Assembly (NCBI GenBank): GCA_965230415.1
Contig: CBDDKZ010000005.1
Coordinates: forward strand, 1,674,001-1,738,000
Length of the DNA: 64,000 nucleotides
DNA from: CBDDKZ01 sp965230415
GTDB lineage: Bacteria; Bacteroidota; Bacteroidia; Cytophagales; JAAEPT01
Direction of reading: 5' to 3'
Positions 52,194 to 60,294 of the stretch are shown here, piece after piece. The translations under genes were made by a program, and so were the position numbers. Positions within the stretch are counted from its first letter, which is position 1. Each line of letters begins with the position of its first letter. Under the pieces are notes generated by a model, which did no database searches, was not told the origin of the DNA, and saw only the letters and a program-made list of their open reading frames with translations.

Positions 52194-52880
52194 ATGACAA
52201 CAGAAAAGCAAGACGTAATTCAAGGGCCCAAAGGTGAATTATTAAATCAGTATGGCATGCCTGTTACTGTTCCAAAAGGGTGGGCTTTTTTACCTGCCGG
52301 TGATGCTGGTCTTACACGAAAAATTACCGCTCTAGGCAACTATTGGCGTGTGGTATTCAAAAAGCGTAATAGAACCATGTCCAAAGGCATTTGGGCCCCT
52401 GCTTCTATCATACAAAAAGCACAAAAAGAAATAGCGGTCACACGGAGTACTGAAGAATATAAAAAGCAACGTGCTTATGCTCAAGAAAGGCGTAGTAACA
52501 GGCAAGCTGAATATGAACAAGCCTTTTTTCTGGCAGTAAAACAGCAGCTCCATTTTCACGAAATGTATAAAAGAGTGGAAGCTGCCATTGCCCAGGCAGT
52601 AACAGCGCACGCTATCCTTATAGGAAGTGGCACAGTAGCCAGAACAGCAAGCATTCCTATCGAGAAACGTGCCGCAAAAGCCATTACAGCATGGATGAGA
52701 CATAATACTACTGCATACAATAATATGAAAATTGTACGGATAAAAGGAGAACGCAGAAATGTGCGCCGTGAATTGGCAGAGCAATCGAAAAAAGTCCTTA
52801 ACAATTACCGAAAGGGGAAACCTGTCTCGGCCGACTGCCCGCTTTATTCAGCATTACATCGGCTATTGAATAAATCTTAA
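52194..52880 (+). CDS. DUF2293 domain protein
   Basis: About 228 residues from Met at 52194 (the frame is open to 52164). The pattern matches DUF2293: VPKGWAFLPAGDAGLTRKIT near the start, then AHAILIGSGTVARTASIPIE, AITAWMRHNTTAYNNMKIVR and KGERRNVRRELAEQSKKVLN. Function unknown. Basic and probably cytoplasmic. It lies just beyond IS110 copy 3 and may be part of accessory DNA, though the family is found in many bacteria. Confidence 0.82.
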   Translation: MTTEKQDVIQGPKGELLNQYGMPVTVPKGWAFLPAGDAGLTRKITALGNYWRVVFKKRNRTMSKGIWAPASIIQKAQKEIAVTRSTEEYKKQRAYAQERRSNRQAEYEQAFFLAVKQQLHFHEMYKRVEAAIAQAVTAHAILIGSGTVARTASIPIEKRAAKAITAWMRHNTTAYNNMKIVRIKGERRNVRRELAEQSKKVLNNYRKGKPVSADCPLYSALHRLLNKS

Positions 52881-52885
52881 TGGTA

Positions 52886-53095
52886 TCAAAAACGAAAGTC
52901 ATAAACGAATATTCTGGAAGTATCATCTTTGATTATGATACCGGCTTCAACAGATCCTTCGCCATCGCTCAGGATGACGTGGCCGCTTAATTGTGCCGTG
53001 AAAAAGATCACAGAATTACTCATTATATTTCCGGATTGATACGTAAATTCGGCTAGCACTTTATGGTACCCTGCTTCTACCATTGGTGAATTCAT
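52886..53095 (-). CDS. Small hypothetical protein or gene fragment
   Basis: 69 codons, bounded upstream by an in-frame TGA six codons before the Met. The protein is mixed polar (SVIFFTAQLSGHVILSDGEG, AGIIIKDDTSRIFVYDFRF). No family is recognised, and there is no good ribosome-binding site. It could be a short real gene or the tail of a lost one, and it is convergent with the DUF2293 gene. Confidence 0.3.
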   Translation of the reverse strand: MNSPMVEAGYHKVLAEFTYQSGNIMSNSVIFFTAQLSGHVILSDGEGSVEAGIIIKDDTSRIFVYDFRF

Positions 53096-53218
53096 TGCCT
53101 TATAATCTTTTCAACTTTAAGTTCTTCACACCCCAGCATACCCAACAAAAAATCCATGAAATGCTGTAAGGAGCAGATCAAATAATAATGCTATCTTCAT
53201 CGTTTAAACCTAAAAAAT

Positions 53219-53608
53219 ATGTCACAAGTAAAAGTCTACGGACTGCGTTCAACCCTGAACCCCATAAAGCCCCAACTTTCAGATATTATTCACGAATGTA
53301 TTGTTGAATGCCTCGGTTTTCCAAGAAACAAACGTGCACACTGTTTTATTAACCTTGACAAAGAAGACTTTTTCTATCCGGAAGGGCGCTCCGATGATTA
53401 TATTATTATAGAACTAATCATGATTACCGGTAGAACCATTGAAACAAAGAAAAACCTGATCAAAATGTTATTTAAAGAAATCAGTGAACAACTCCGGATT
53501 TCTACAACCGATATTGAAATCTGCATGCTGGAAAGTGAAGCGGCCAATTGGGGCTTTAGAGGAATGACCGGAGATGAGGTGTCGTTAAATTACAAGATTA
53601 ATGTGTAA
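53219..53608 (+). CDS. Tautomerase-family protein lacking the N-terminal proline
   Basis: 129 residues resembling the tautomerase superfamily (Tautomerase_2-type): VKVYGLRSTLNPIKPQLSDI, RAHCFINLDKEDFFYPEGRS, IELIMITGRTIETKKNLIKM and NWGFRGMTGDEVSLNYKINV. The classical catalytic Pro after the initiator Met is Ser here. Relatives I recall in Bacteroidota also lack Pro at this place, so this subgroup may have another activity. Monocistronic. Confidence 0.78.
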   Translation: MSQVKVYGLRSTLNPIKPQLSDIIHECIVECLGFPRNKRAHCFINLDKEDFFYPEGRSDDYIIIELIMITGRTIETKKNLIKMLFKEISEQLRISTTDIEICMLESEAANWGFRGMTGDEVSLNYKINV

Positions 53609-53626
53609 GCCTTTCGAATTTTCATA

Positions 53627-54238
53627 TCATTGCTTCAATATTTTTTGGCGATATACTTTACCACGCTCATTTTCTGCCAATAAAAGATAAATACCAGATG
53701 GAATGGACGAAACATCAATAGCTCCATTTGTTAATTGAAGTGCATATTCTTTATCACCAGCCGGAGTAATGAGCTTCGCCTTATTTATGGAGAGCTGTTC
53801 TTCAAATTGGATCAAATTATAAACCGGGTTAGAAGTAAGTGTATAAGTGCTAAGCTGCTCAGCGGAGGTAGAGGTGAGTGCAACGTCGATGTACATGCCA
53901 TGACAGATATCCACCATTTCTATACGATATATCGTTCTCAAATCGAAAGAGACGTTTGTATATAATTTGTAAGTTCTGAAGTATTTATTCGGCGGACTGG
54001 CCTCGTCATCCATATATTCAGTCCAGGCTATTAACTCATCATATTCGTCATAAATTAATACTCCCGTATAAAAATGCTGTATACATGATTGGCAATCGTT
54101 AAATACATCTACTTCCAGTGTATAATTGTCTGTATAAGCAACGCGTGTTACAATAAGTTCATCGCAGTCTGGAAGTCGATCTTGAGCCAGGCCTTTTATA
54201 GACAAAAGACCAAACATAGCTAAAACAATGTGCTTCAT
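53627..54238 (-). CDS. Small T9SS-targeted secreted protein
   Basis: 203 residues. Signal peptide (IVLAMFGLLSIKGLAQ), a beta domain with two Cys close together (FNDCQSCIQHFYTGVLIYD) and a later single Cys, and a C-terminal type A sorting domain of about 70 residues (LTSNPVYNLIQFEEQLSINK to YRQKILKQ). Should be exported by the type IX system. Function unknown. Monocistronic. Confidence 0.72.
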   Translation of the reverse strand: MKHIVLAMFGLLSIKGLAQDRLPDCDELIVTRVAYTDNYTLEVDVFNDCQSCIQHFYTGVLIYDEYDELIAWTEYMDDEASPPNKYFRTYKLYTNVSFDLRTIYRIEMVDICHGMYIDVALTSTSAEQLSTYTLTSNPVYNLIQFEEQLSINKAKLITPAGDKEYALQLTNGAIDVSSIPSGIYLLLAENERGKVYRQKILKQ

Positions 54239-54478
54239 TTTAAGTTCGGTTTATTGAAAGTAGGAATTTCATAAGCCCTTTCATTTTGTTCAGTTATTGA
54301 ATAGTAACAAAAAGCAGGCCAAATGCCAAAAGGAAAATATATCAGCATTAAATACTATAAAGGATAAGGGATTACAAACGAATTATACCATGAATAAAAC
54401 AGGAGCATGAACTATGTGAGTCGGGATTAGTGTTAACTCATTGTATTTTAAAAAGCCATTTATAGAATTGCACTAACT

Positions 54479-54637
54479 ATGTATCTTTTACTTACATGCG
54501 CGTTGTTTGTACTTGCCTGGTACATCATAAAAAAACTGTTTGACAAACGTAAATTGACCTATAACCAGTATAAAGGTATTACCATAATACTCTTATTTAT
54601 TGCCTTGTCTTTTTGTACTTACTTCGTGAATAGGTAA
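54479..54637 (+). CDS. Small two-helix membrane protein
   Basis: 52 residues: start MYLLLTCALFVLAWYIIKKL, a short charged loop (FDKRKLTYNQYKG), and a second helix ITIILLFIALSFCTYFVNR. The hydrophobic pattern and the charged turn are what a small membrane protein would show, and a hairpin directly follows its stop. There is no family I can name and no clear promoter, so it is a candidate only. Confidence 0.45.
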   Translation: MYLLLTCALFVLAWYIIKKLFDKRKLTYNQYKGITIILLFIALSFCTYFVNR

Positions 54638-54669
54638 CACCTGAACCAGGTGGGTACCTCGTTCAGGTG
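54638..54669. terminator. Hairpin with ACCTGAACCAGGT arms
   Basis: CACCTGAACCAGGT (54638-54651) pairs with ACCTCGTTCAGGTG (54656-54669) with one mismatch and a 4-nt loop. It lies in the convergent gap between the small membrane gene and the barrel gene at 54681. Confidence 0.7.
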
Positions 54670-54680
54670 CTGTGCCGAAA

Positions 54681-55268
54681 CTAGAAAGTGTAGCCAACAT
54701 GCAATGTAACAAACATGGTCAGTGGTGCTATCTGGTACTCTTCTTGTGCTAATTCGTTTTTTCCATCCAGCATGCTGGTGTAACCCACCCCGGCCCATGG
54801 CTTTACGTAAAAATTACCTTGAAAGGGCCTAAATGTGTAGCCAAAATACGCCATAGCCAACATGTTCAGATGTTTCACATTGCCTGTTTGGGCCTCCTTA
54901 CTCAGCTTGAACTGTTGAATGCCGAGCTGTACTCCGGCAAATAACTTCCGGTTCACTTCCGTGAAATGGTGCTCTGCAAATAAACCATATGCCTGATTTA
55001 TGCGCACTTGCCAACCTTTATCCCTGTTTTGTTCATTCCTGTTAATTAAGGCATCAGGCATGTTCATAGCATATGTGCCGACACCCAGGAGTAAATTATC
55101 GCTATTTTTTGCTTGAATTCGTAGGTGTAGGCTATAACCCTTAAAAACGAAAGTTGCCGGATCAACCTCCACACCAAAGCGCAACCCGCTTTCGCTGTCT
55201 TGGCCCTTCGAATAATAGAAGCCAAGTGCCATTAATAAACCTAGAAATATTTTTTTTGTCTTTGTCAT
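54681..55268 (-). CDS. Putative outer-membrane barrel protein
   Basis: 195 residues. Signal peptide (KIFLGLLMALGFYYSKGQ) and alternating barrel strands (LRFGVEVDPATFVFKGYSLH, NFYVKPWAGVGYTSMLDG) with a terminal aromatic strand (LTMFVTLHVGYTF). Related barrel proteins are common in Bacteroidota; no partner is visible. Monocistronic. Confidence 0.68.
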   Translation of the reverse strand: MTKTKKIFLGLLMALGFYYSKGQDSESGLRFGVEVDPATFVFKGYSLHLRIQAKNSDNLLLGVGTYAMNMPDALINRNEQNRDKGWQVRINQAYGLFAEHHFTEVNRKLFAGVQLGIQQFKLSKEAQTGNVKHLNMLAMAYFGYTFRPFQGNFYVKPWAGVGYTSMLDGKNELAQEEYQIAPLTMFVTLHVGYTF

Positions 55269-55322
55269 AATTGAATTAATTTATACTATATATTTTGTTT
55301 ATTTAGTTTAGTGCAAAAAAAT

Positions 55323-55751
55323 TTAGTTACCCATTTCGATTAATATTTCGTCAATGGTCTTTTGCCCAAGAACGGTCTTCATTCTATTCTCAGCAGCATC
55401 TAATAAACCCTTCAACGATTTCTGCGCGTTATCTGGCCGTTTGCCCTCTGCCAGTATATTAAAGTTTGTTTGAAAGAGCGGTTTACCCATTTCCACAGAC
55501 TCCAATATATCTAATATGGTGATTTCGGATGGTGATTTGAGCAACCTTATTCCACCTTGTTTACCTTCTTTTGTTTCAACAATTCCTGAGGTTGTTAAAC
55601 TCTGCAATATTTTCACCAACGTAGGCTTGGGAATGTTCAGTACTTCCGAAATTGTTTTTGTAGACAAGAATTCATATTGACCCTGACGTATCTTATCGGA
55701 TATAAATATGACCACCAGTATGGCTTTGGAGAACGACAATGAATATGACAT
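55323..55751 (-). CDS. Rrf2-family transcriptional regulator
   Basis: 142 residues. Winged-helix N terminus (SFSKAILVVIFISDKIRQGQ, then SEVLNIPKPTLVKILQSLTT, then ETKEGKQGGIRLLKSPSEIT). The three cysteines that bind the Fe-S cluster in IscR/NsrR types are absent, so it should sense something else. It is encoded on the same strand as the barrel gene, 54 bp upstream of it, and may control it. Small gap from oxyR. Confidence 0.85.
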   Translation of the reverse strand: MSYSLSFSKAILVVIFISDKIRQGQYEFLSTKTISEVLNIPKPTLVKILQSLTTSGIVETKEGKQGGIRLLKSPSEITILDILESVEMGKPLFQTNFNILAEGKRPDNAQKSLKGLLDAAENRMKTVLGQKTIDEILIEMGN

Positions 55752-55835
55752 ACTGAATATTCTTTATATATTGTTTGCAATAAAACGAAAAAAACAGAAT
55801 TATCAAAGTGATTCAAAAATTTATCTTCCGGCCGC

Positions 55836-56771
55836 CTATTCAATGCCAATGATGTCCATTTCACTATTCTTCAGTTTCGAGCTTGATAGCAAGGGTTTAA
55901 TTAGATCGCTGATTTTGTCCACTAAATACTCAATAGCCCTTTTATTGCCCACTTGCCGATAGCTTAAGAGGCTTATTTCCCGTACAGGTACTGGCGTTTC
56001 GAAGTGTTTCGATTTTAGTTTTCGCTGATCGGGAAGGTCCTTAAAATACAACTCAGGGAGTAAGGTATAGCCACCAAAACTATCTGTCAGATTCAAAAGT
56101 GTTTCGAATGAACTGCCTTTAAACTGTAAATTTTGGTTGGACAGCAACTTTTCTTTGATCTCACAAATAGTCAGAGCCTGGTTTCGAAAACAATGACCTT
56201 CCTCCAACAGCCATATTTGTCCTCCTCTTACATCTTTCGACGTTACATAGGCCTTATCAGATGTTATACCATAAACCATCATCGGTTCATAGTAAATAAT
56301 ATGCTCGTCGAGATCTTCTTCGTCAACTGGAGTAGCCAGTATTCCATAATCAATTTTATCTGCGTATAACTGCTTTTTGATTTCTTCAGTGGTAAGCTCC
56401 ACAACTTCCAGCTTTAACTCCGGGTTTTCTTTCACTATTTCAGGAAGTACCAACGGCAATAGTGATGTGGCAATGGTGGGAATTATCCCCAGCTTAATGA
56501 TACCTTTTAATTGTTCATCACCCTCTTTAATCTCAAACAAATCATCTCGTCTTCTTATGATGTCTTTGGCAATTTCAATAAAGGCCAGTCCCTCTTGTGT
56601 GGTCTTGATAGGTTTACGCGATCTGTCGAAGAGTACAAGTCCGAGCTCATCTTCCAATTTGCGTACCATGGCACTCAATGTTGCTTGTGTAATATGGCAG
56701 TCTTCGGCCGCTTGCCAAAATTGTTTGGCTTTATCCACCGCAATGGCATATTCCAGTTGTTGAAAATTCAT
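55836..56771 (-). CDS. oxyR: OxyR-type LysR regulator of peroxide response
   Basis: 311 residues. LysR helix-turn-helix at the N terminus (NFQQLEYAIAVDKAKQFWQA, CHITQATLSAMVRKLEDELG) and a sensor domain carrying EEGHCFRNQALTIC. The two Cys are nine positions apart, as Cys199 and Cys208 of E. coli OxyR, and the GHC context is conserved. Oxidation by H2O2 should form a disulfide and activate the factor. It is divergent from the peroxiredoxin operon across a 94-bp region with an OxyR-type operator. Confidence 0.92.
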   Translation of the reverse strand: MNFQQLEYAIAVDKAKQFWQAAEDCHITQATLSAMVRKLEDELGLVLFDRSRKPIKTTQEGLAFIEIAKDIIRRRDDLFEIKEGDEQLKGIIKLGIIPTIATSLLPLVLPEIVKENPELKLEVVELTTEEIKKQLYADKIDYGILATPVDEEDLDEHIIYYEPMMVYGITSDKAYVTSKDVRGGQIWLLEEGHCFRNQALTICEIKEKLLSNQNLQFKGSSFETLLNLTDSFGGYTLLPELYFKDLPDQRKLKSKHFETPVPVREISLLSYRQVGNKRAIEYLVDKISDLIKPLLSSSKLKNSEMDIIGIE

Positions 56772-56772
56772 T

Positions 56773-56809
56773 ATAGTTTTTATCTATAGTCTGTATAGAA
56801 ACATTCGTT
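56773..56809. promoter_or_regulatory. OxyR operator between oxyR and prx
   Basis: ATAG-N7-CTAT-N7-ATAG-N7-CGTT, with quarter-sites at 56773, 56784, 56795 and 56806. Three match the E. coli OxyR ATAG/CTAT scheme exactly with the right 7-bp gaps; the fourth is degenerate. It begins two bases upstream of the oxyR start codon, so binding should repress oxyR and place OxyR just upstream of the peroxiredoxin promoter. Confidence 0.7.
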
Positions 56810-56831
56810 TTTAACTATAATTATACAAAAC

Positions 56832-56839
56832 TATCTTTG
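56832..56839 (+). promoter_or_regulatory. -7 promoter box for the peroxiredoxin operon
   Basis: TATCTTTG fits TAnnTTTG, 26 nt before the gene. The -33 region has no TTTG, as is common for activator-dependent promoters, and overlaps the end of the OxyR operator. Confidence 0.55.
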
Positions 56840-56865
56840 TAATATCAATTTTAAACAAAAGCAAA

Positions 56866-57489
56866 ATGGCAATTACTGGTAAAAAATTTCCAAATATCTC
56901 CACATCAGCAATGAACGAATTGGGAGATGTAAAAACCATAAACATTTTAAAAAAGGCACAAGATGAGCACAAAAAAATCCTCCTTTTCTGGTATCCTAAG
57001 GACTTTACTTTTGTTTGTCCGACGGAAATACATGCATTTCAAGAGGCGAAACAAGAGTTTGACAAAAGAAACACAATTCTTATCGGTGCATCGGTAGACA
57101 GCCCTGAAGTACATTTCGCATGGCTTAACACTTCAAGATCTGATGGGGGAATAGAAGGCGTTGAATTTGACTTGATCGCAGACAGTAATCGTAATTTATC
57201 AACTGCCTTGGGTATTCTTGATGGTGAAAGGGACGAAGAAAGCGGGTTGATTAATGGAGACAATGTGACCTACCGTGCAAGCTATCTCATAGATGAAAGC
57301 GGAGAAGTATTTCACGAAAGTGTTAATCACATGCCTTTGGGCAGAAATGTAAATGACTTCCTGCGCTTAATTGACGCATACGCCCATGTTCAAAAGCATG
57401 GAGATGTTTGCCCTGCGAATTGGGAAGAGGGTAAGGAAGCCTTGCAAGCAAACGCCGAAGGAGTAGCAAATTATTTATCAAACCATTAA
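56866..57489 (+). CDS. 2-Cys peroxiredoxin (AhpC/Prx1 type)
   Basis: 207 residues. Reduces H2O2 and alkyl hydroperoxides. The peroxidatic Cys51 is in WYPKDFTFVCPTE; the resolving Cys is near the end in HGDVCPANW. No AhpF gene is near; the thioredoxin-like gene 11 bp downstream is the likely reductant. First gene of a four-gene OxyR-controlled operon. Confidence 0.93.
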   Translation: MAITGKKFPNISTSAMNELGDVKTINILKKAQDEHKKILLFWYPKDFTFVCPTEIHAFQEAKQEFDKRNTILIGASVDSPEVHFAWLNTSRSDGGIEGVEFDLIADSNRNLSTALGILDGERDEESGLINGDNVTYRASYLIDESGEVFHESVNHMPLGRNVNDFLRLIDAYAHVQKHGDVCPANWEEGKEALQANAEGVANYLSNH

Positions 57490-57500
57490 ATATCAATATT

Positions 57501-57812
57501 ATGTTCACAGAATTAACACAAGACAATTTAGCAGAAGTAGTAAAGTCTAATGACACAACTATTGTACAATTCTCGGCCGGTTGGTGTGGTAATTGCCGGG
57601 TGATGAAACCGAAATTCAAACGCCTTTCTAATGATTACGATGCTGAATTTGTAATCGTAGATGCCGAACAATTTCCTGAATCCAGACACCTGGCTCAAGT
57701 GAATAACCTACCCACTTTTGCTGCATTTAAAAACGGCAAATTTGTAAATCAGGTACAAACGAACAAAGCGGAATCTTTAAAACAATTTATCGATGAAATT
57801 ACCAACAATTAA
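57501..57812 (+). CDS. Thioredoxin-family protein
   Basis: 103 residues with active site QFSAGWCGNCRVMKPKF, where WCGNC replaces the usual WCGPC. cis-Pro segment VNNLPTFAAFKNGKFV. Co-expressed with the peroxiredoxin before it, for which it is the probable electron donor. No signal peptide, so cytoplasmic. The next small gene overlaps its 3' end by 20 bp. Confidence 0.9.
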   Translation: MFTELTQDNLAEVVKSNDTTIVQFSAGWCGNCRVMKPKFKRLSNDYDAEFVIVDAEQFPESRHLAQVNNLPTFAAFKNGKFVNQVQTNKAESLKQFIDEITNN

Positions 57813-58050
57813 ACACATTAATGGTTTTGTAAAGGAAAACGACATAGATTTCGTTTGGGAAGCGCTGGCTTTGCTGGAACATATGACTGAAAGTAATGCC
57901 ATAAGCGATGAAGAGATTGATGTCTTAGGTGAGTTAATATCTAATATGTACGGAGCTATTGAAGTAAATAAGTTGATGAAAGCTGGCAAAACCGAAAAAG
58001 TGGCCCTTAATACTTTTATGCAACGGGTAATGGGGTCCATAGACAACTAA
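57793..58050 (+). CDS. Small conserved protein of the peroxide operon
   Basis: 85 residues, acidic, predicted all-helical (IDFVWEALALLEHMTESNAI, LGELISNMYGAIEVNKLMKA). It overlaps the thioredoxin gene by 20 bp and precedes dps, so it is translated as part of the same mRNA. I think a DUF exists for it (possibly DUF6952), but I cannot be certain of the number. No cysteine or metal motif. It may be an accessory of the peroxiredoxin-thioredoxin pair. Confidence 0.8.
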   Translation: MKLPTIKHINGFVKENDIDFVWEALALLEHMTESNAISDEEIDVLGELISNMYGAIEVNKLMKAGKTEKVALNTFMQRVMGSIDN

Positions 58051-58074
58051 AAATAACATTTAAATAACAGCAAC

Positions 58075-58548
58075 ATGAGTACAATTAATAACATTGGATT
58101 AAATAGCGGCCAAAGTGAGGAGTTGGCTGGAAAGTTAAACGACCTCCTGGCGAATTATTCGGTATTTTATCAAAATACGAGGGGTTTTCACTGGAAAATT
58201 AGTGGACGAGCTTTCTTTGAGCTGCATCAAAAGTTCGAGGAGTTATACAATGACCTCCTGGTTAAGATCGATGAAATAGCCGAACGTATTTTAACATTAG
58301 GCAACGAACCAAAACATCAGTTTACCTCCTATCTGGAAGTTTCTAAAGTAAAAGAAAGTGCTGATATATCTGATGGCACCGAAGCGGTGACTCATATTTT
58401 GGAAGCTTTCAAAGTACTTTTAATTAAGCAACGAGAAATACTGGATCTGGCCGATGCGATGGGTGACGAAGGTTCAAGCGCCCTGATGAGTGATTACATC
58501 CGAGAGCAGGAGAAGCTTGTATGGATGTATTCGGCTTACCTGAAATAA
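58075..58548 (+). CDS. dps: Dps-family ferritin-like protein
   Basis: 157 residues, four-helix bundle. Ferroxidase residues in FHWKISGRAFFELHQKFEEL and LLVKIDEIAERILTLGNEP, as in Dps. Oxidises Fe(II) with H2O2 and stores it in a 12-mer, shielding DNA from Fenton chemistry. Last gene of the OxyR operon, followed by a likely terminator. Confidence 0.92.
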   Translation: MSTINNIGLNSGQSEELAGKLNDLLANYSVFYQNTRGFHWKISGRAFFELHQKFEELYNDLLVKIDEIAERILTLGNEPKHQFTSYLEVSKVKESADISDGTEAVTHILEAFKVLLIKQREILDLADAMGDEGSSALMSDYIREQEKLVWMYSAYLK

Positions 58549-58903
58549 ACTACCTAGCCGCTAAAGCGTGCTCGATGAACGAAAGTTCGTAGGGCCGCTT
58601 TTTTTTAGTTAACAAGCGCTAACTGTTTATATAAACGTCATAATTGCATTAGTCAAAAAGATCTTCTATATGGAAGGCCTGACGCTTGTTTCTTTTGCAT
58701 AAATTTAATTTACGCACTCTTCATATAGGTATGATTCTTTTGCAGAATTCTGTAGTAATACTGTCGTAATGCTTGCAAGTCTTTTTATAATTGTGTTTTT
58801 TCTGGCTCGTGTATTATTAATTCACTATATTTTTGGTTATTGAGCATTCGAACCGAATAGAACCTCGCTCAAAGGTTTTTATTCTCCACTACACTCATTT
58901 ACT
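58549..58903 (+). other. Intergenic region between dps and the GH43 gene
   Basis: Contains the dps terminator, a -7-like TATTTTTG at 58828-58835 that may serve the GH43 gene, and a 24-codon hydrophobic frame at 58769-58843 that is too short to support. Nothing else seen. Confidence 0.5.
58559..58606 (+). terminator. Terminator after dps
   Basis: Small hairpin ACGAA-AG-TTCGT (58579-58590) inside weak outer pairing (AGCG/CGCT), followed by eight T. Confidence 0.55.
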
Positions 58904-60208
58904 ATGAAACTATTACACAGACCCCTTTTCTATCTTATTATTCTTATTACTATTTCATTTAATGCGCTTTGCCAGAATTTCGATTATTGTCCGGCATCGT
59001 GTCCAGAGGGCAATGAAGTGTTTCTTTGTGGACAATGTTGGACCAGCGAAGCTGCAGCAGCTGCTCAGGGCTGCACAGAAACCTGTGAATCTTCATTTTC
59101 CGGTAATCCCATTGACATAGATATTTTTACAGCAGATCCTTCAGTACGCGTATACGATGATACTTTGTGGTTGTTACCATCACACGACCCAAACAACGCT
59201 TCTTACTGGACAATGGTAGATTACGTGGTATTCTCGACAACCGATATGGTAAACTGGAACGAAGAAGGACTTGCTTTGAGTTCTGATGACGTATCCTGGG
59301 GCGACGAATGGCTTTATGCACCTGATTTTATCAAAAGAAACGACACTTACTATCTGTATTTTCCAAAAACAGAAAGTGCTATTGGGGTAGCCACTTCTTC
59401 AAGACCGGAAGGGCCTTATACGGACGCCCTTGGTGAGGCCCTTCTGGATCGCACGAATACATTGGAGCCCCAGCGTGTTTTTGATCCGGGCATATTTATA
59501 GATGATGATGAACAGGCTTATCTCGTATTCGGTGGTGGTGATGCCGGTGATGACGCCAGAATCGTAAAAATCAATGAGGACATGATTAGCTTGCAAGATG
59601 ATGTACAGCTATTAGAAGGCTTGGATCGCTTTTTTGAAGCTCCCTACCTACATAAACACAATGGCATCTATTACCTGACATACAGTGCTAAATACGGCAA
59701 CTATACTACCATTGATTATGCTACATCTACGGATCCTATGGGACCATATACTCACCAAGGTGTTCTCCTGGAATCGGTACCGGGATGGACCAATCACCAC
59801 GCTGTAATCCAATATCACGATAAATGGTATCTTTTCTATCATATCGCCGATGGTAGCAATTATACCAGACGCACCTGCATCGATTATTTACACTATAATC
59901 CGGACGGAACAATAGAGACCGTGGAACAAACTTCTTTCGGTGTGGAAAAAATACGCAATGCCGTAGTAAGTACGCACGATGAGCACAAGCGATCGCAGGT
60001 TTATAAACTATTCCCGGTCCCTGCTACCACTGAGCTATATATCGAAGGAGACAAAGCCATTGAAAAATTTGAGGTCATTGACTTACAGGGAGCATCTCGA
60101 TTTAAAGGTACCGGCACTGAAGTAAACATTAGCACTTTGCCAAGTGGGAGTTACATCCTTATCATAAACGATGCAAATCATCTTCGCTTTGAGAAACTAG
60201 CTAAGTAG
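58904..60208 (+). CDS. Secreted family 43 glycoside hydrolase with T9SS sorting domain
   Basis: 434 residues. Signal peptide (YLIILITISFNALCQ), a Cys-rich lead-in (about 25-65, six Cys within DYCPASCPEGNEVFLCGQC and on to CTETC), then the five-bladed GH43 propeller: base Asp in TADPSVRVYDD, Asp in FDPGIFIDDDEQAYLVFGGG, and acid Glu in RFFEAPYLHKHNGIYYLTYS. Ends with a type A sorting domain (YKLFPVPATTELYIEGDKAI). Likely releases arabinose or xylose units from plant or algal glycan. Sits alone; no SusCD pair is visible. Confidence 0.88.
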   Translation: MKLLHRPLFYLIILITISFNALCQNFDYCPASCPEGNEVFLCGQCWTSEAAAAAQGCTETCESSFSGNPIDIDIFTADPSVRVYDDTLWLLPSHDPNNASYWTMVDYVVFSTTDMVNWNEEGLALSSDDVSWGDEWLYAPDFIKRNDTYYLYFPKTESAIGVATSSRPEGPYTDALGEALLDRTNTLEPQRVFDPGIFIDDDEQAYLVFGGGDAGDDARIVKINEDMISLQDDVQLLEGLDRFFEAPYLHKHNGIYYLTYSAKYGNYTTIDYATSTDPMGPYTHQGVLLESVPGWTNHHAVIQYHDKWYLFYHIADGSNYTRRTCIDYLHYNPDGTIETVEQTSFGVEKIRNAVVSTHDEHKRSQVYKLFPVPATTELYIEGDKAIEKFEVIDLQGASRFKGTGTEVNISTLPSGSYILIINDANHLRFEKLAK

Positions 60209-60213
60209 ACTGT

Positions 60214-60252
60214 ACCTGAACCAGATAGAGGAGGTACCTACCTGATTCAGGT
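60214..60252. terminator. Hairpin with ACCTGAACCAG arms
   Basis: ACCTGAACCAG (60214-60224) pairs with CTGATTCAGGT (60242-60252) with one mismatch. Follows the GH43 stop codon by 5 bp. Same arm family as 20.7, 24.2 and 54.6 kb. Confidence 0.6.
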
Positions 60253-60294
60253 GTGTTCACACTCCACCTTCACGAGGTGTAAGCCAAATTTTAT

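Noticed and set aside
52332..52784. 150-codon minus-strand frame opposite the DUF2293 gene
   Set aside because: Antisense shadow; the plus-strand frame has clear family motifs.
58769..58843. 24-codon hydrophobic frame upstream of the GH43 gene
   Set aside because: Too short and AT-rich to distinguish from chance, and it overlaps the likely promoter.
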